A stretch of 64,000 nucleotides of DNA from Photobacterium sp. GB-56 (GTDB lineage Bacteria; Pseudomonadota; Gammaproteobacteria; Enterobacterales; Vibrionaceae). The DNA lies in NCBI RefSeq assembly GCF_003026105.1, contig NZ_PYNW01000013.1, forward strand, positions 1 through 64,000. Direction: 5' to 3'. The translations under genes were made by a program, and so were the position numbers. The notes under the pieces were generated by a model that was not told where the DNA came from, searched no databases, and saw only the letters and a program-made list of their open reading frames with translations. This document shows, in pieces, positions 18,362 to 27,093 of the stretch. Position 1 is the stretch's first letter, and each line of letters opens with the position of its first letter.

Positions 18362-18389
18362 AAAGCCCTGCCTATTGGCGGGGCTTTTT
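18362..18389 (+). terminator. Terminator between rpmA and yhbE
   Basis: AAAGCCCTGCC pairs with GGCGGGGCTTT (one mismatch region) and is followed by T's. It lies 15 bases before the yhbE start and overlaps its leader. Confidence 0.8.
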
Positions 18390-18404
18390 ATATCTGGAGG
18401 GTTT

Positions 18405-19331
18405 ATGCGAGATCGTGGCCCAATGATCGGTTTTTTTCTTGCATTAACAACGGCTGTCTTTTGGGGCGCGTTACCAATAGCAATGAAGCAAGCTGTTGAA
18501 GTGATGGACCCTTTCACTATTGTTTGGTATCGCTTTATTACGGCATCTGTAGGTTTAGGTTTATTATTAAGCTGGAAAAAGCAGTTACCAACAATTTCAA
18601 ATTTAGGCCGAGCTGGTGGGCTAGTGTTACTGATTGCAAGTATTGGTCTTGCGGGTAACTTTGTCCTGTTCAATAGCTCGCTAAAATATCTTAATCCACC
18701 TGTGGTACAGGTAATCATTCAATTAGCTCCAGTGGGCTTATTGGTGACCAGTGCATGGGTATTTAAAGAAAAGCTTGCTAAGCACCAGATTATTGGTGTG
18801 ATTTGTTTATTGGCTGGCTTACTACTGTTTTTTAATGAACGCTTAATTGAGTTATTTACCAGTTTTTCTGGTTATACTTTAGGTGTGAGTTTAGCTGTGG
18901 CGGCTGCTATTGTGTGGGTAATATATGGCCTTGCGCAGAAGTGGTTATTAAAGCAATTTACATCAGCGCAAATTTTGCTGATGATCTATGTGATCTGTGC
19001 TTTGATCCTTACGCCAGTAGCGCAACCAGAACAAATCTATGCAATGGATAATCGTCAACTTGCGATGTTGGCATTCTGTTGTATTAATACGCTTGTTGGC
19101 TATGGTGCTTTCGCTGAAGCGATGTCACGCTGGCAAGCCTCACAAGTGAGTGCAGTGATCACACTGACTCCTTTGTTTACGATATTATTTGTCGATCTTG
19201 CGAGCCTTGCTCTACCACAATACGTTGCGCCAGTAACGTTGAACATCTGGGGTTACCTTGGTGCGATGGTGGTGGTAAGTGGTGCGATATGCTGTGCTAT
19301 AGGCCATAAATTTATTCGCCAGCACAAATAA
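18405..19331 (+). CDS. yhbE: EamA/DMT-family transporter YhbE
   Basis: A 308-aa inner-membrane protein with about ten predicted helices in two EamA repeats, typical of drug/metabolite exporters of the DMT superfamily. The first repeat starts IGFFLALTTAVFWGALPIA, and the second begins near LGVSLAVAAAIVWVIYG. I start at MRDRGPMIG because GGAGGG lies 5 bases upstream. The frame is open 19 codons further, into the terminator hairpin. The position between rpmA and obgE is that of E. coli yhbE. Its substrate is unknown. Confidence 0.88.
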   Translation: MRDRGPMIGFFLALTTAVFWGALPIAMKQAVEVMDPFTIVWYRFITASVGLGLLLSWKKQLPTISNLGRAGGLVLLIASIGLAGNFVLFNSSLKYLNPPVVQVIIQLAPVGLLVTSAWVFKEKLAKHQIIGVICLLAGLLLFFNERLIELFTSFSGYTLGVSLAVAAAIVWVIYGLAQKWLLKQFTSAQILLMIYVICALILTPVAQPEQIYAMDNRQLAMLAFCCINTLVGYGAFAEAMSRWQASQVSAVITLTPLFTILFVDLASLALPQYVAPVTLNIWGYLGAMVVVSGAICCAIGHKFIRQHK

Positions 19332-19375
19332 TCTAGGTCGATGACAATAATTACTACGCCATGATGAGTTAGTGA

Positions 19376-20584
<1,209 letters not shown>

Positions 20585-20605
20585 TCAAGTCTGATTGTGT
20601 AGAGG

Positions 20606-20634
20606 AAGCCGTACCGTGAGGTACGGCTTTTTTT
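20606..20634 (+). terminator. Terminator of obgE
   Basis: AAGCCGTACC and GGTACGGCTT form a perfect 10-bp stem with a four-base loop and a seven-T tail. Confidence 0.92.
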
Positions 20635-20711
20635 GTGCTTAATCAAAATGGATGCAGGAGTTATTCGGTACTCTAATAGGATAATAAATGCGCAATATTA
20701 ATGGATGATAA

Positions 20712-21515
20712 ATGGCAATTCATAAGGACGGTATTATTACTTCACTCTCAGAATATGAACAAAGAGACATAACACGGCTTGTGATATCTGCAGGTCAACG
20801 TCTTTTACAGCATGGCGCAGAAAGTACCTTAGTGGCAGATGTGACAAGTCGACTTGGTTTGGCGCTTGGGGTTGAAAGTGTTGAGGTCTCATTATCTGCT
20901 AGTTCGATGGTGATCAGTACTCGTCATCAGGGGAGCTGTATTACGACTACAAGGCGTTGCCAAGATAGTGGGATCAATATGCAGATCGTGACGGACATTC
21001 AACGGATCTGTATTTTAACTGAGCGTGGATTGCTTGATCGTTATGATGTTCACCACAAATTAGAACAAATCCAACCTCAGCGTTATCACCGCTTATTGGT
21101 GATTATTATGATTGGTCTATCTTGTGCTTCTTTTAGCCGTTTAGCTGGGGGGGATTGGCCAGTTTTTTGCCTGACTTTTCTAGCTTCATCTATTGGTATG
21201 TTTGTTCGCCAAGAGATTGCACATTGTCATTTTAATCCTTTGATTAATTTTGCTTTTACCGCCTTTGTTACCACATTAATTTCAGGTCTTGGACAAGTTT
21301 ATCAAATTGGTGATAAACCTTTTTTAGCGATGGCTTCGTCTGTACTGATGTTGGTACCGGGTTTTCCTTTGATCAATGCCGTTGCTGATATGGTAAAAGG
21401 TTACCCTTCAATGGGATTAGCACGGTGGACGATGGCGAGTTTACTAACACTTGCCGCTTGTATTGGTATTGTTGCTGCGATGAATGTGCTGGATGTGTGG
21501 GGATGGTTACTATGA
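20712..21515 (+). CDS. yjjP: YjjP, ThrE-type exporter large subunit
   Basis: A 267-aa protein of the DUF1212/ThrE_1 family. The cytoplasmic N-terminal part (about 1-125) holds the family segment LVISAGQRLLQHGAES. It is followed by about five membrane helices, with LMLVPGFPLINAVADM as a conserved signature. In E. coli YjjP and YjjB together export succinate; threonine/serine exporters are related. It overlaps yjjB by four bases (ATGA), which supports a two-subunit transporter. Confidence 0.88.
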   Translation: MAIHKDGIITSLSEYEQRDITRLVISAGQRLLQHGAESTLVADVTSRLGLALGVESVEVSLSASSMVISTRHQGSCITTTRRCQDSGINMQIVTDIQRICILTERGLLDRYDVHHKLEQIQPQRYHRLLVIIMIGLSCASFSRLAGGDWPVFCLTFLASSIGMFVRQEIAHCHFNPLINFAFTAFVTTLISGLGQVYQIGDKPFLAMASSVLMLVPGFPLINAVADMVKGYPSMGLARWTMASLLTLAACIGIVAAMNVLDVWGWLL

Positions 21516-21988
21516 ATGATCTGATCTCACTAATGCTGGCGCTAGGTAATGATATGTTTTTCGCTATGATCCCAGCCGTTGGCTTTGCATTAGTCTTTAA
21601 TGTCCCACCAAAGGCACTGAAATATTGTGCCATTGGAGGGGCGTTAGGGCATGGCACTCGTTTTCTTTTAATGCACTGGGGAATGCCTATTGAGTGGGCT
21701 ACATTTGCAGCAGCTACTCTTGTTGGTATGATTGGTGTGCATTGGTCGCATCGCTTTTTAGCTCATCCCAAAGTCTTTACTGTCGCAGCAATGATCCCTA
21801 TGGTACCTGGCGTTTTTACTTATAAAGCAATGATTGCGATTGTTGAAATTAATCATCGTGGTTTTTCAATGGAATTATGGGGAGTGATGATTGAGAATTT
21901 GCTTAAAGCGATCTTTATTGTTGCTGCATTAGCCATTGGGTTAGCTATGCCGGGATTATTGTTTTATCGCCGTCGACCTGTGGTGTAA
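21512..21988 (+). CDS. yjjB: YjjB, ThrE-type exporter small subunit
   Basis: A 158-aa integral membrane protein (E. coli YjjB: 157 aa) of the ThrE_2/DUF3815 family, with about five helices. The conserved block AAMIPMVPGVFTYKAM aligns with the PGxP-like signature of its partner. It is not functional alone in E. coli; it complements YjjP in succinate export. The ATG overlaps the yjjP stop (ATGA). It precedes folA by 39 bases. Confidence 0.88.
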   Translation: MNDLISLMLALGNDMFFAMIPAVGFALVFNVPPKALKYCAIGGALGHGTRFLLMHWGMPIEWATFAAATLVGMIGVHWSHRFLAHPKVFTVAAMIPMVPGVFTYKAMIAIVEINHRGFSMELWGVMIENLLKAIFIVAALAIGLAMPGLLFYRRRPVV

Positions 21989-22027
21989 CCTATAGCATCA
22001 CAAATATTAAAAAGGAGTTTCCTGAAG

Positions 22028-22510
22028 ATGAAGATCAGTATGATCGCCGCAATGGCGCATGATCGAGTAATTGGCAAAGAAAATGCGATGCCATGGCATT
22101 TACCCGCTGATTTTGCTTGGTTTAAGCAATGTACTTTAGGAAAGCCTGTGATAATGGGGCGCAAAACGTTTGAATCTATTGGTCGCCCGCTTCCAGGTCG
22201 TCATAACATTGTGATCACCCGTAACCCTGAGTTTCATGCCGAAGGGATCACTGTTGTGAGCGATATAGAAGCTGCAATACAAGTCGCTGGTGATGTAGAA
22301 GAAGTAATGATCATCGGTGGTGGTAGTATTTACCAAGCGTGTTTACCAAAAGCGAATTGTCTTTATTTAACGTTTATTGATGCTAATTTAGACGGTGATA
22401 CACGTTTCCCTGAATGGGGAGAGGGGTGGCATCAAGTGAAGTCTGAGCATTATGAAGCAGATGAAAAAAATGCTTATGCGATGGACTTTACGGTACTTGA
22501 ACGCAATTAA
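22028..22510 (+). CDS. folA: Dihydrofolate reductase
   Basis: A 160-aa type I DHFR that reduces dihydrofolate with NADPH, the target of trimethoprim. The N-terminus MKISMIAAMAHDRVIG is canonical. The catalytic acid is Asp28 in LPADFAWFK (E. coli Asp27 plus one residue), followed by GRKTFESIGRPLPGR for NADPH. AAGGAG lies upstream. It is probably transcribed with, or close to, yjjPB. Confidence 0.97.
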   Translation: MKISMIAAMAHDRVIGKENAMPWHLPADFAWFKQCTLGKPVIMGRKTFESIGRPLPGRHNIVITRNPEFHAEGITVVSDIEAAIQVAGDVEEVMIIGGGSIYQACLPKANCLYLTFIDANLDGDTRFPEWGEGWHQVKSEHYEADEKNAYAMDFTVLERN

Positions 22511-22521
22511 TCATACTGTTT

Positions 22522-22549
22522 AATAATGCCCATGCTAGTGGGCATTATT
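22522..22549. terminator. Hairpin between convergent folA and apaH
   Basis: AATAATGCCC pairs with GGGCATTATT around an eight-base loop. Neither strand has a strong T-run, so it is a weak bidirectional terminator at best. Confidence 0.55.
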
Positions 22550-22571
22550 GGATAGGATAAAGTGGCAAGAT

Positions 22572-23387
22572 TTAATAAATAGGGCATTCGGTAACAAAGC
22601 GTTGTCCGTCTTCCCAGCGTAACATAGTTAAACTGTTTCCCCACACGCACCCTGTATCAAGCCCAATACAATGCTTATCTTGATGTCCCATGAGTGCCGC
22701 CCAATGACCAAAGATAATGGTTTTCTCAATCGGCTCACTGCGCTTTACTTCAAACCACGGGATCAAGTTGCCAACTTCAGGGTTTCCTGGCTCTACTTTA
22801 CACTGCATATCTAAACGTCCGTTAGGCTCGCAAAAGCGCATACGGGTAAAACTGTTGATGGTATAGCGGAGCTGATCTAATTCATTAAGTTCTTCTTGCC
22901 AAAAATCAGGGCCATCACCATACATATTTTCTAATAGCCATACATAACGTTCAGACTGAAGGATCGCTTCAACTCGGCGAGCTTGTTGACGCGCCGTCGC
23001 TAACGACCATTGTGGGCTAATGCCAGCGTGTACCATAACTAATGGAAAATCAGGATGTTCAGCCAGCAATGGTTGATGGCGTAGCCAATGAAGTAATTCT
23101 GGGCTATCGGGCGCGTCTAAAATGGCTTGAGTTTTATCACTCGGTTTTAAACGTGCGAAGCCATTTGAAGCGGCTAATAGGTGAAGATCATGATTACCGA
23201 GGATCACCTGTGCACTATTACCCAGTGCTTTTACAAAACGTAATGTTTCTAATGATTCAGGACCACGGGCGACAAGATCGCCAGCAAGCCAAAGGTGATC
23301 GTGCTTGGGATCAAAATGCGCTTGAGCAAGGAGTTTTTTTAGATCAGGTAAGCAGCCCTGAATATCACCAACAAGGTAGGTTGCCAT
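22572..23387 (-). CDS. apaH: Diadenosine tetraphosphatase ApaH
   Basis: A 271-aa symmetrical Ap4A hydrolase, also able to remove Np4 caps from RNA in E. coli. The metallophosphatase motifs are visible: GDIQG at residues 7-11, GDLVARGPES near 36 and GNHD near 64. Later HAGISPQW and the C-terminal FGHWAALMG complete the active site. It is the last gene of the lptD-surA-pdxA-ksgA-apaG-apaH series, 36 bases after apaG. Confidence 0.97.
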   Translation of the reverse strand: MATYLVGDIQGCLPDLKKLLAQAHFDPKHDHLWLAGDLVARGPESLETLRFVKALGNSAQVILGNHDLHLLAASNGFARLKPSDKTQAILDAPDSPELLHWLRHQPLLAEHPDFPLVMVHAGISPQWSLATARQQARRVEAILQSERYVWLLENMYGDGPDFWQEELNELDQLRYTINSFTRMRFCEPNGRLDMQCKVEPGNPEVGNLIPWFEVKRSEPIEKTIIFGHWAALMGHQDKHCIGLDTGCVWGNSLTMLRWEDGQRFVTECPIY

Positions 23388-23423
23388 ATTGCTCTCATTA
23401 TTGAGGAAAGTGAAAGTAAACAG

Positions 23424-23807
23424 CTAGTGAATAATGTTAGGCACAGCCAAACGAAAAGGGGCAATGTTAACTTTAAAGCTATTACCGTCCCCGTCTTCCA
23501 TAATGTAATGTCCTTGCATCACACCAAGCGGGGTATCAATAATTGTACCACTGGTGTAGGTATAGTCATCACTTGCTTGAATTATGGGTTGTTTACCCAC
23601 AACACCATCACCATCAATCACTAGTTTTTTGCCATTGGCATCGGTGATCAACCAGTGGCGTTTAAGCAATTGTGCTTGACCACGACCAAGATTATGAATA
23701 GTGATGGTATAGGAAAACACATAGCGACTCTTGTCAGGCTCGGATTGATCATCGAGGTAATGAGTAACGACATGACATTTTATGGTTGGGGGAGAAGTGG
23801 TACTCAC
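23424..23807 (-). CDS. apaG: ApaG protein (Co2+/Mg2+ efflux-associated)
   Basis: A 127-aa protein with one FN3-like beta-sandwich domain. It matches the ApaG family over its length: YVFSYTITIHNLGRGQAQLLKRHWLITDANG-type core, GEGVVGKQP-like turn, TPLGVMQGHY and the ending PFRLAVPNIIH. I chose GTG as start because AAAGGA lies 9 bases upstream, and the ATG three codons before overlaps that site. Its molecular function is unclear; Salmonella mutants affect Co2+ resistance. Confidence 0.9.
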   Translation of the reverse strand: MSTTSPPTIKCHVVTHYLDDQSEPDKSRYVFSYTITIHNLGRGQAQLLKRHWLITDANGKKLVIDGDGVVGKQPIIQASDDYTYTSGTIIDTPLGVMQGHYIMEDGDGNSFKVNIAPFRLAVPNIIH

Positions 23808-23867
23808 AGACAACATCCTTTGTTTATGATCTCTTCTCATTTTAGCGTCATTCAACCACAAATAAAG

Positions 23868-23903
23868 AAAAACCCCGATAACCGTGAAGCTATCGGGGTT
23901 TTT
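23868..23903. terminator. Bidirectional-type terminator between ksgA and apaG
   Basis: AAAAACCCCGATA pairs perfectly with TATCGGGGTTTTT (13 bp), loop of ten bases. On the minus strand it would terminate after ksgA and separate apaGH from upstream genes unless read through. Confidence 0.85.
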
Positions 23904-23924
23904 GTGTAATCCACTTAAATGAGG

Positions 23925-24749
23925 TTAAGCTTTCGCATCTTTTTGGTAATTCGCATCAAGCCAGTTCGCCATTGCCACAAACTGTTCAACGGTAATGTTC
24001 TCTGGGCGATTGCCTGGGTTAACCCCCAGTGCTTCAAGTTGCTCTGCTGTAAAGAGTGCTTTATAGCAGTTACGAATCGTTTTACGACGTTGGTTAAAGC
24101 CTTCTCTACATACACGATCTAACCATTTTAGGTTGGTACATGGGAACGGCAACACTTCGTAAGGTGTTAGACGTACTACCGCTGAATCGACTTTTGGCGC
24201 AGGTACAAAAGATTCTGGCGGCACTTCAAGTACAGGCATCACGCGGCAGTAATACTGCGCCATTACCGTTAGGCGGCCATATGCTTTGCTACCAGGGCCT
24301 GCCGCAAGACGGTTAACCACTTCTTTTTGCAGCATAAAGTGCATATCTTCAACATCTTTGTGGAATTCAAAAATGTGGAACATTAAAGGGGTCGAAATGT
24401 TGTATGGCAAGTTACCAAAAATACGTAACTTATTATTTTCTTTAATAAGTTGCGTGAAGTCGAAACGCATTGCATCGCCTTGGTGGATCGTTAGCTTGGA
24501 AGCTAGATCTGGGTGACTTTCAAGGCGTTCTGCAAGATCGCGGTCGAGTTCGATAACAGTAAATTTATCAACAAGTTTACCAACTTGCTCGGTGATAGCA
24601 CCCAGACCCGGACCGATTTCAACCAAGTTTTGACCTGGTAATGGGTTAATTGCTGACACTATGCCATCAATGATGTAAGGGTCTTTCAAAAAGTTCTGGC
24701 CAAAGCGCTTACGGGCGCGGTGACCTAGATGGACTTGATCGCTGCTCAT
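23925..24749 (-). CDS. rsmA: 16S rRNA dimethyladenosine transferase KsgA/RsmA
   Basis: A 274-aa methyltransferase that dimethylates A1518 and A1519 near the 3' end of 16S rRNA. The SAM motif is [12 protein letters not shown], the catalytic NLPYN motif lies near residue 117, and [11 protein letters not shown] is near the N-terminus. It begins with four-base overlap (ATGA) of pdxA, the usual coupling. The strong hairpin after its stop separates it from apaG. Confidence 0.97.
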   Translation of the reverse strand: MSSDQVHLGHRARKRFGQNFLKDPYIIDGIVSAINPLPGQNLVEIGPGLGAITEQVGKLVDKFTVIELDRDLAERLESHPDLASKLTIHQGDAMRFDFTQLIKENNKLRIFGNLPYNISTPLMFHIFEFHKDVEDMHFMLQKEVVNRLAAGPGSKAYGRLTVMAQYYCRVMPVLEVPPESFVPAPKVDSAVVRLTPYEVLPFPCTNLKWLDRVCREGFNQRRKTIRNCYKALFTAEQLEALGVNPGNRPENITVEQFVAMANWLDANYQKDAKA

Positions 24750-25738
24750 GCTTGTTTATCTACCAATTCTAGGGCGTGAGATAGCGCTGTCCAAAGGCTA
24801 CCTGTATCTGCCTGTCCGGTACCTGCGAGTTCCAGTGCGGTACCATGATCTACTGAAGTTCGGATGAAGGGCAATCCTAACGTAATGTTAACTGATTTAC
24901 CGAAGCCTTTATATTTCAGCACCGGTAGCCCTTGATCGTGATACATGGCTAATACCGTATCGGCATCAGCTAAATATTTTTCTTGGAAAATAGTATCGGC
25001 CGGTAAAGGGCCGATAAGATCCATGTTTTCTTGCTGGCGTAATTGTTCAAGAGTAGGAGTAATAATATTTATTTCTTCCATCCCTAAGCAACCATCTTCA
25101 CCAGCATGGGGGTTTAATCCACAGACATAAATTTTTGGTGACTCAATACCAAATTTACTGATTAAATCAGCGTGTAAAATACGAATCACCTGTTTTAATC
25201 TGTCTTCTGTAATTGCTTGTGATACATGACTTAGAGGGATATGAGTTGTCACTAACGCGACGCGTAATCCTTCGGTTGCTAGCATCATAACAACTTGTGC
25301 AGTGTCAGATTGTTGAGCAAAAAATTCAGTGTGGCCACTAAATGATACGCCAGCGCGGTTAATGACCCCTTTATGTACAGGGCCGGTGACAACGGCGGCG
25401 AATTCATCATTCATACACCCTTCTGCAGCACGTTTAAGCGTCGAGAGCACATACATGCCATTACGTTCATCTAACGTGCCAGCGACAACATCAACTGCAG
25501 TATTGATGTGCGCAACCGTCATCGTTCCTGCTTTATGTGGCAGGGCGGGTTGATCGGGCTGATAAGGTAAAATGGTTAGTGGTAAACCTAATTTAGCCGC
25601 ACGTTCTACCATAACCTGCGCATCAGCACAAATAACAAGTTGGTGCGGCCAATTTTCTTGGCATAAGGCGATGACTAAATCTGGGCCTATTCCAGCAGGC
25701 TCACCGGGGGTGATTGCAATCCGTTGTGTGTCAGTCAT
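24746..25738 (-). CDS. pdxA: 4-hydroxythreonine-4-phosphate dehydrogenase
   Basis: A 330-aa NAD-dependent enzyme of pyridoxal 5'-phosphate synthesis. [13 protein letters not shown] at the start, the metal ligand in SGHTEFFA and the later [20 protein letters not shown] are family signatures; E. coli PdxA has 329 aa. It starts 8 bases after surA ends and overlaps ksgA. Confidence 0.97.
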   Translation of the reverse strand: MTDTQRIAITPGEPAGIGPDLVIALCQENWPHQLVICADAQVMVERAAKLGLPLTILPYQPDQPALPHKAGTMTVAHINTAVDVVAGTLDERNGMYVLSTLKRAAEGCMNDEFAAVVTGPVHKGVINRAGVSFSGHTEFFAQQSDTAQVVMMLATEGLRVALVTTHIPLSHVSQAITEDRLKQVIRILHADLISKFGIESPKIYVCGLNPHAGEDGCLGMEEINIITPTLEQLRQQENMDLIGPLPADTIFQEKYLADADTVLAMYHDQGLPVLKYKGFGKSVNITLGLPFIRTSVDHGTALELAGTGQADTGSLWTALSHALELVDKQA

Positions 25739-25746
25739 GTCTTTAT

Positions 25747-27048
25747 TTAGCCATTATTGGTTGTATTCATTGGTTCAATGTAAGCACCTGCACGTAGTTC
25801 TTGTAACCATGTCTGTGCTTCTTCATTGAATTTACGGTTAAAGATGATTTGTGCAGCACGGTTTTTCATTGCAGCATCCGTACGGTCGACTTTGCGACGC
25901 CCTTCAACTTCAACAATGTGCCAACCAAATGCAGATTTAAACGGTTCACTGATTTTATCGATCGGTAGCGTTTCTACTTTTTCTTTAAATGCTGGAGCAT
26001 ACATATCTGGTACTTGCCAGCCTAGTTGACCACCATTTGCCGCTGAACCTGGATCTTCGCTGTAGGCTTTTGCTGCTGCCGCAAAGGTTTGTTTACCGCT
26101 AATAATATTTTGGCGAATTTTCTCAAGCTCAGCTTTTGCTGCTGCATCACTTAGAATCATTGAAGGTTTGATTAAAATATGACGGGCTTTTACCTCAATA
26201 ACAGAGACGTTTGGCATACCTTTTACATCGTTGATTTTTAAAATGTGGTAACCAACGCCACTACGGAATGGCCCAATGATCGCATCTTTAGCGTTATTTT
26301 TAATCTGATCAGCAAAGACGGTTGGCATTTCTGCTTTACTCATCCAGCCCCATTCGCCCCCTTTTAGAGCTTTAGGTCCTTTTGAATAACGGTAAGCCAG
26401 TTGTGAAAAGTTTGCGCCTTTTTTAAGTTGAGCAACAATGTCTTCTGCTTCTTGTTTTGCTTTCTCACGTGCTGCTTTATCAGCATCTTCATCAACCCGA
26501 ATTTGAATTTGACTAATGTTGTATTGCACGTTTTGTTGAGTTTGCTCGGCCATTTGTTTGGCTAAAGACTCAACTTCTTGTGGCAGAACGTTAACACGTT
26601 TACGAACAATAATGGTACGCGCTTCAGAGGCTAGCATATCGTTACGCATTTGCTCACGGAACATAGAGTAAGAAACTCCTGCTTTAGCAAGGCTTTGACG
26701 TAGTTGGTCTACGCTCATATTACGTTGTTTAGCCACATCGGCGATCGCTTGATCTAATTGACTGTCATCAATACGGATCCCTAGCTGCTGAGCTTGTTGG
26801 ATCTGTAAGTTTTCAAGGATCAGTTGATCCATCACTTGCTGACGTAAAATGTTATTAGGCGGTAATTGTTGGTGCTCTTCAGCAGCGTTAAGACGAACAG
26901 TTTTTAGCATGGCGCTCACATCGCTTTGTAAGATCACGCCATCATTAACAGTCATCACAATTTGGTCAAGTTCCTGAGGTGCTGCCATGCTGGTTGCTGA
27001 CATACCCATCATCATTAGACTAAGTACAGAATACTTCCACGTTTTCAT
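25747..27048 (-). CDS. surA: Periplasmic chaperone/PPIase SurA
   Basis: A 433-aa periplasmic chaperone for outer-membrane proteins, including LptD. A signal peptide covers about 22 residues (SATSMAA). The N-terminal helical chaperone region (about 25-170) is followed by two parvulin domains, the first around [11 protein letters not shown] and the second around [14 protein letters not shown], and by a short C-terminal helix with [18 protein letters not shown]. It lies between lptD and pdxA in the conserved order. Confidence 0.97.
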   Translation of the reverse strand: MKTWKYSVLSLMMMGMSATSMAAPQELDQIVMTVNDGVILQSDVSAMLKTVRLNAAEEHQQLPPNNILRQQVMDQLILENLQIQQAQQLGIRIDDSQLDQAIADVAKQRNMSVDQLRQSLAKAGVSYSMFREQMRNDMLASEARTIIVRKRVNVLPQEVESLAKQMAEQTQQNVQYNISQIQIRVDEDADKAAREKAKQEAEDIVAQLKKGANFSQLAYRYSKGPKALKGGEWGWMSKAEMPTVFADQIKNNAKDAIIGPFRSGVGYHILKINDVKGMPNVSVIEVKARHILIKPSMILSDAAAKAELEKIRQNIISGKQTFAAAAKAYSEDPGSAANGGQLGWQVPDMYAPAFKEKVETLPIDKISEPFKSAFGWHIVEVEGRRKVDRTDAAMKNRAAQIIFNRKFNEEAQTWLQELRAGAYIEPMNTTNNG

Positions 27049-27068
27049 TTATATTCCATCAGGTTATA

Positions 27069-27088
27069 AGGCGACACATGTGTCGCCT
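27069..27088. repeat. 20-bp perfect palindrome between lptD and surA
   Basis: The 18-base core GGCGACACATGTGTCGCC, flanked by A and T, is exactly self-complementary. It starts 6 bases after the lptD stop on the minus strand and lies 21 bases before the surA ATG. No T-run follows. It may act as a 3' stabiliser or processing site, or as an operator. Confidence 0.6.
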
Positions 27089-27093
27089 AACTA

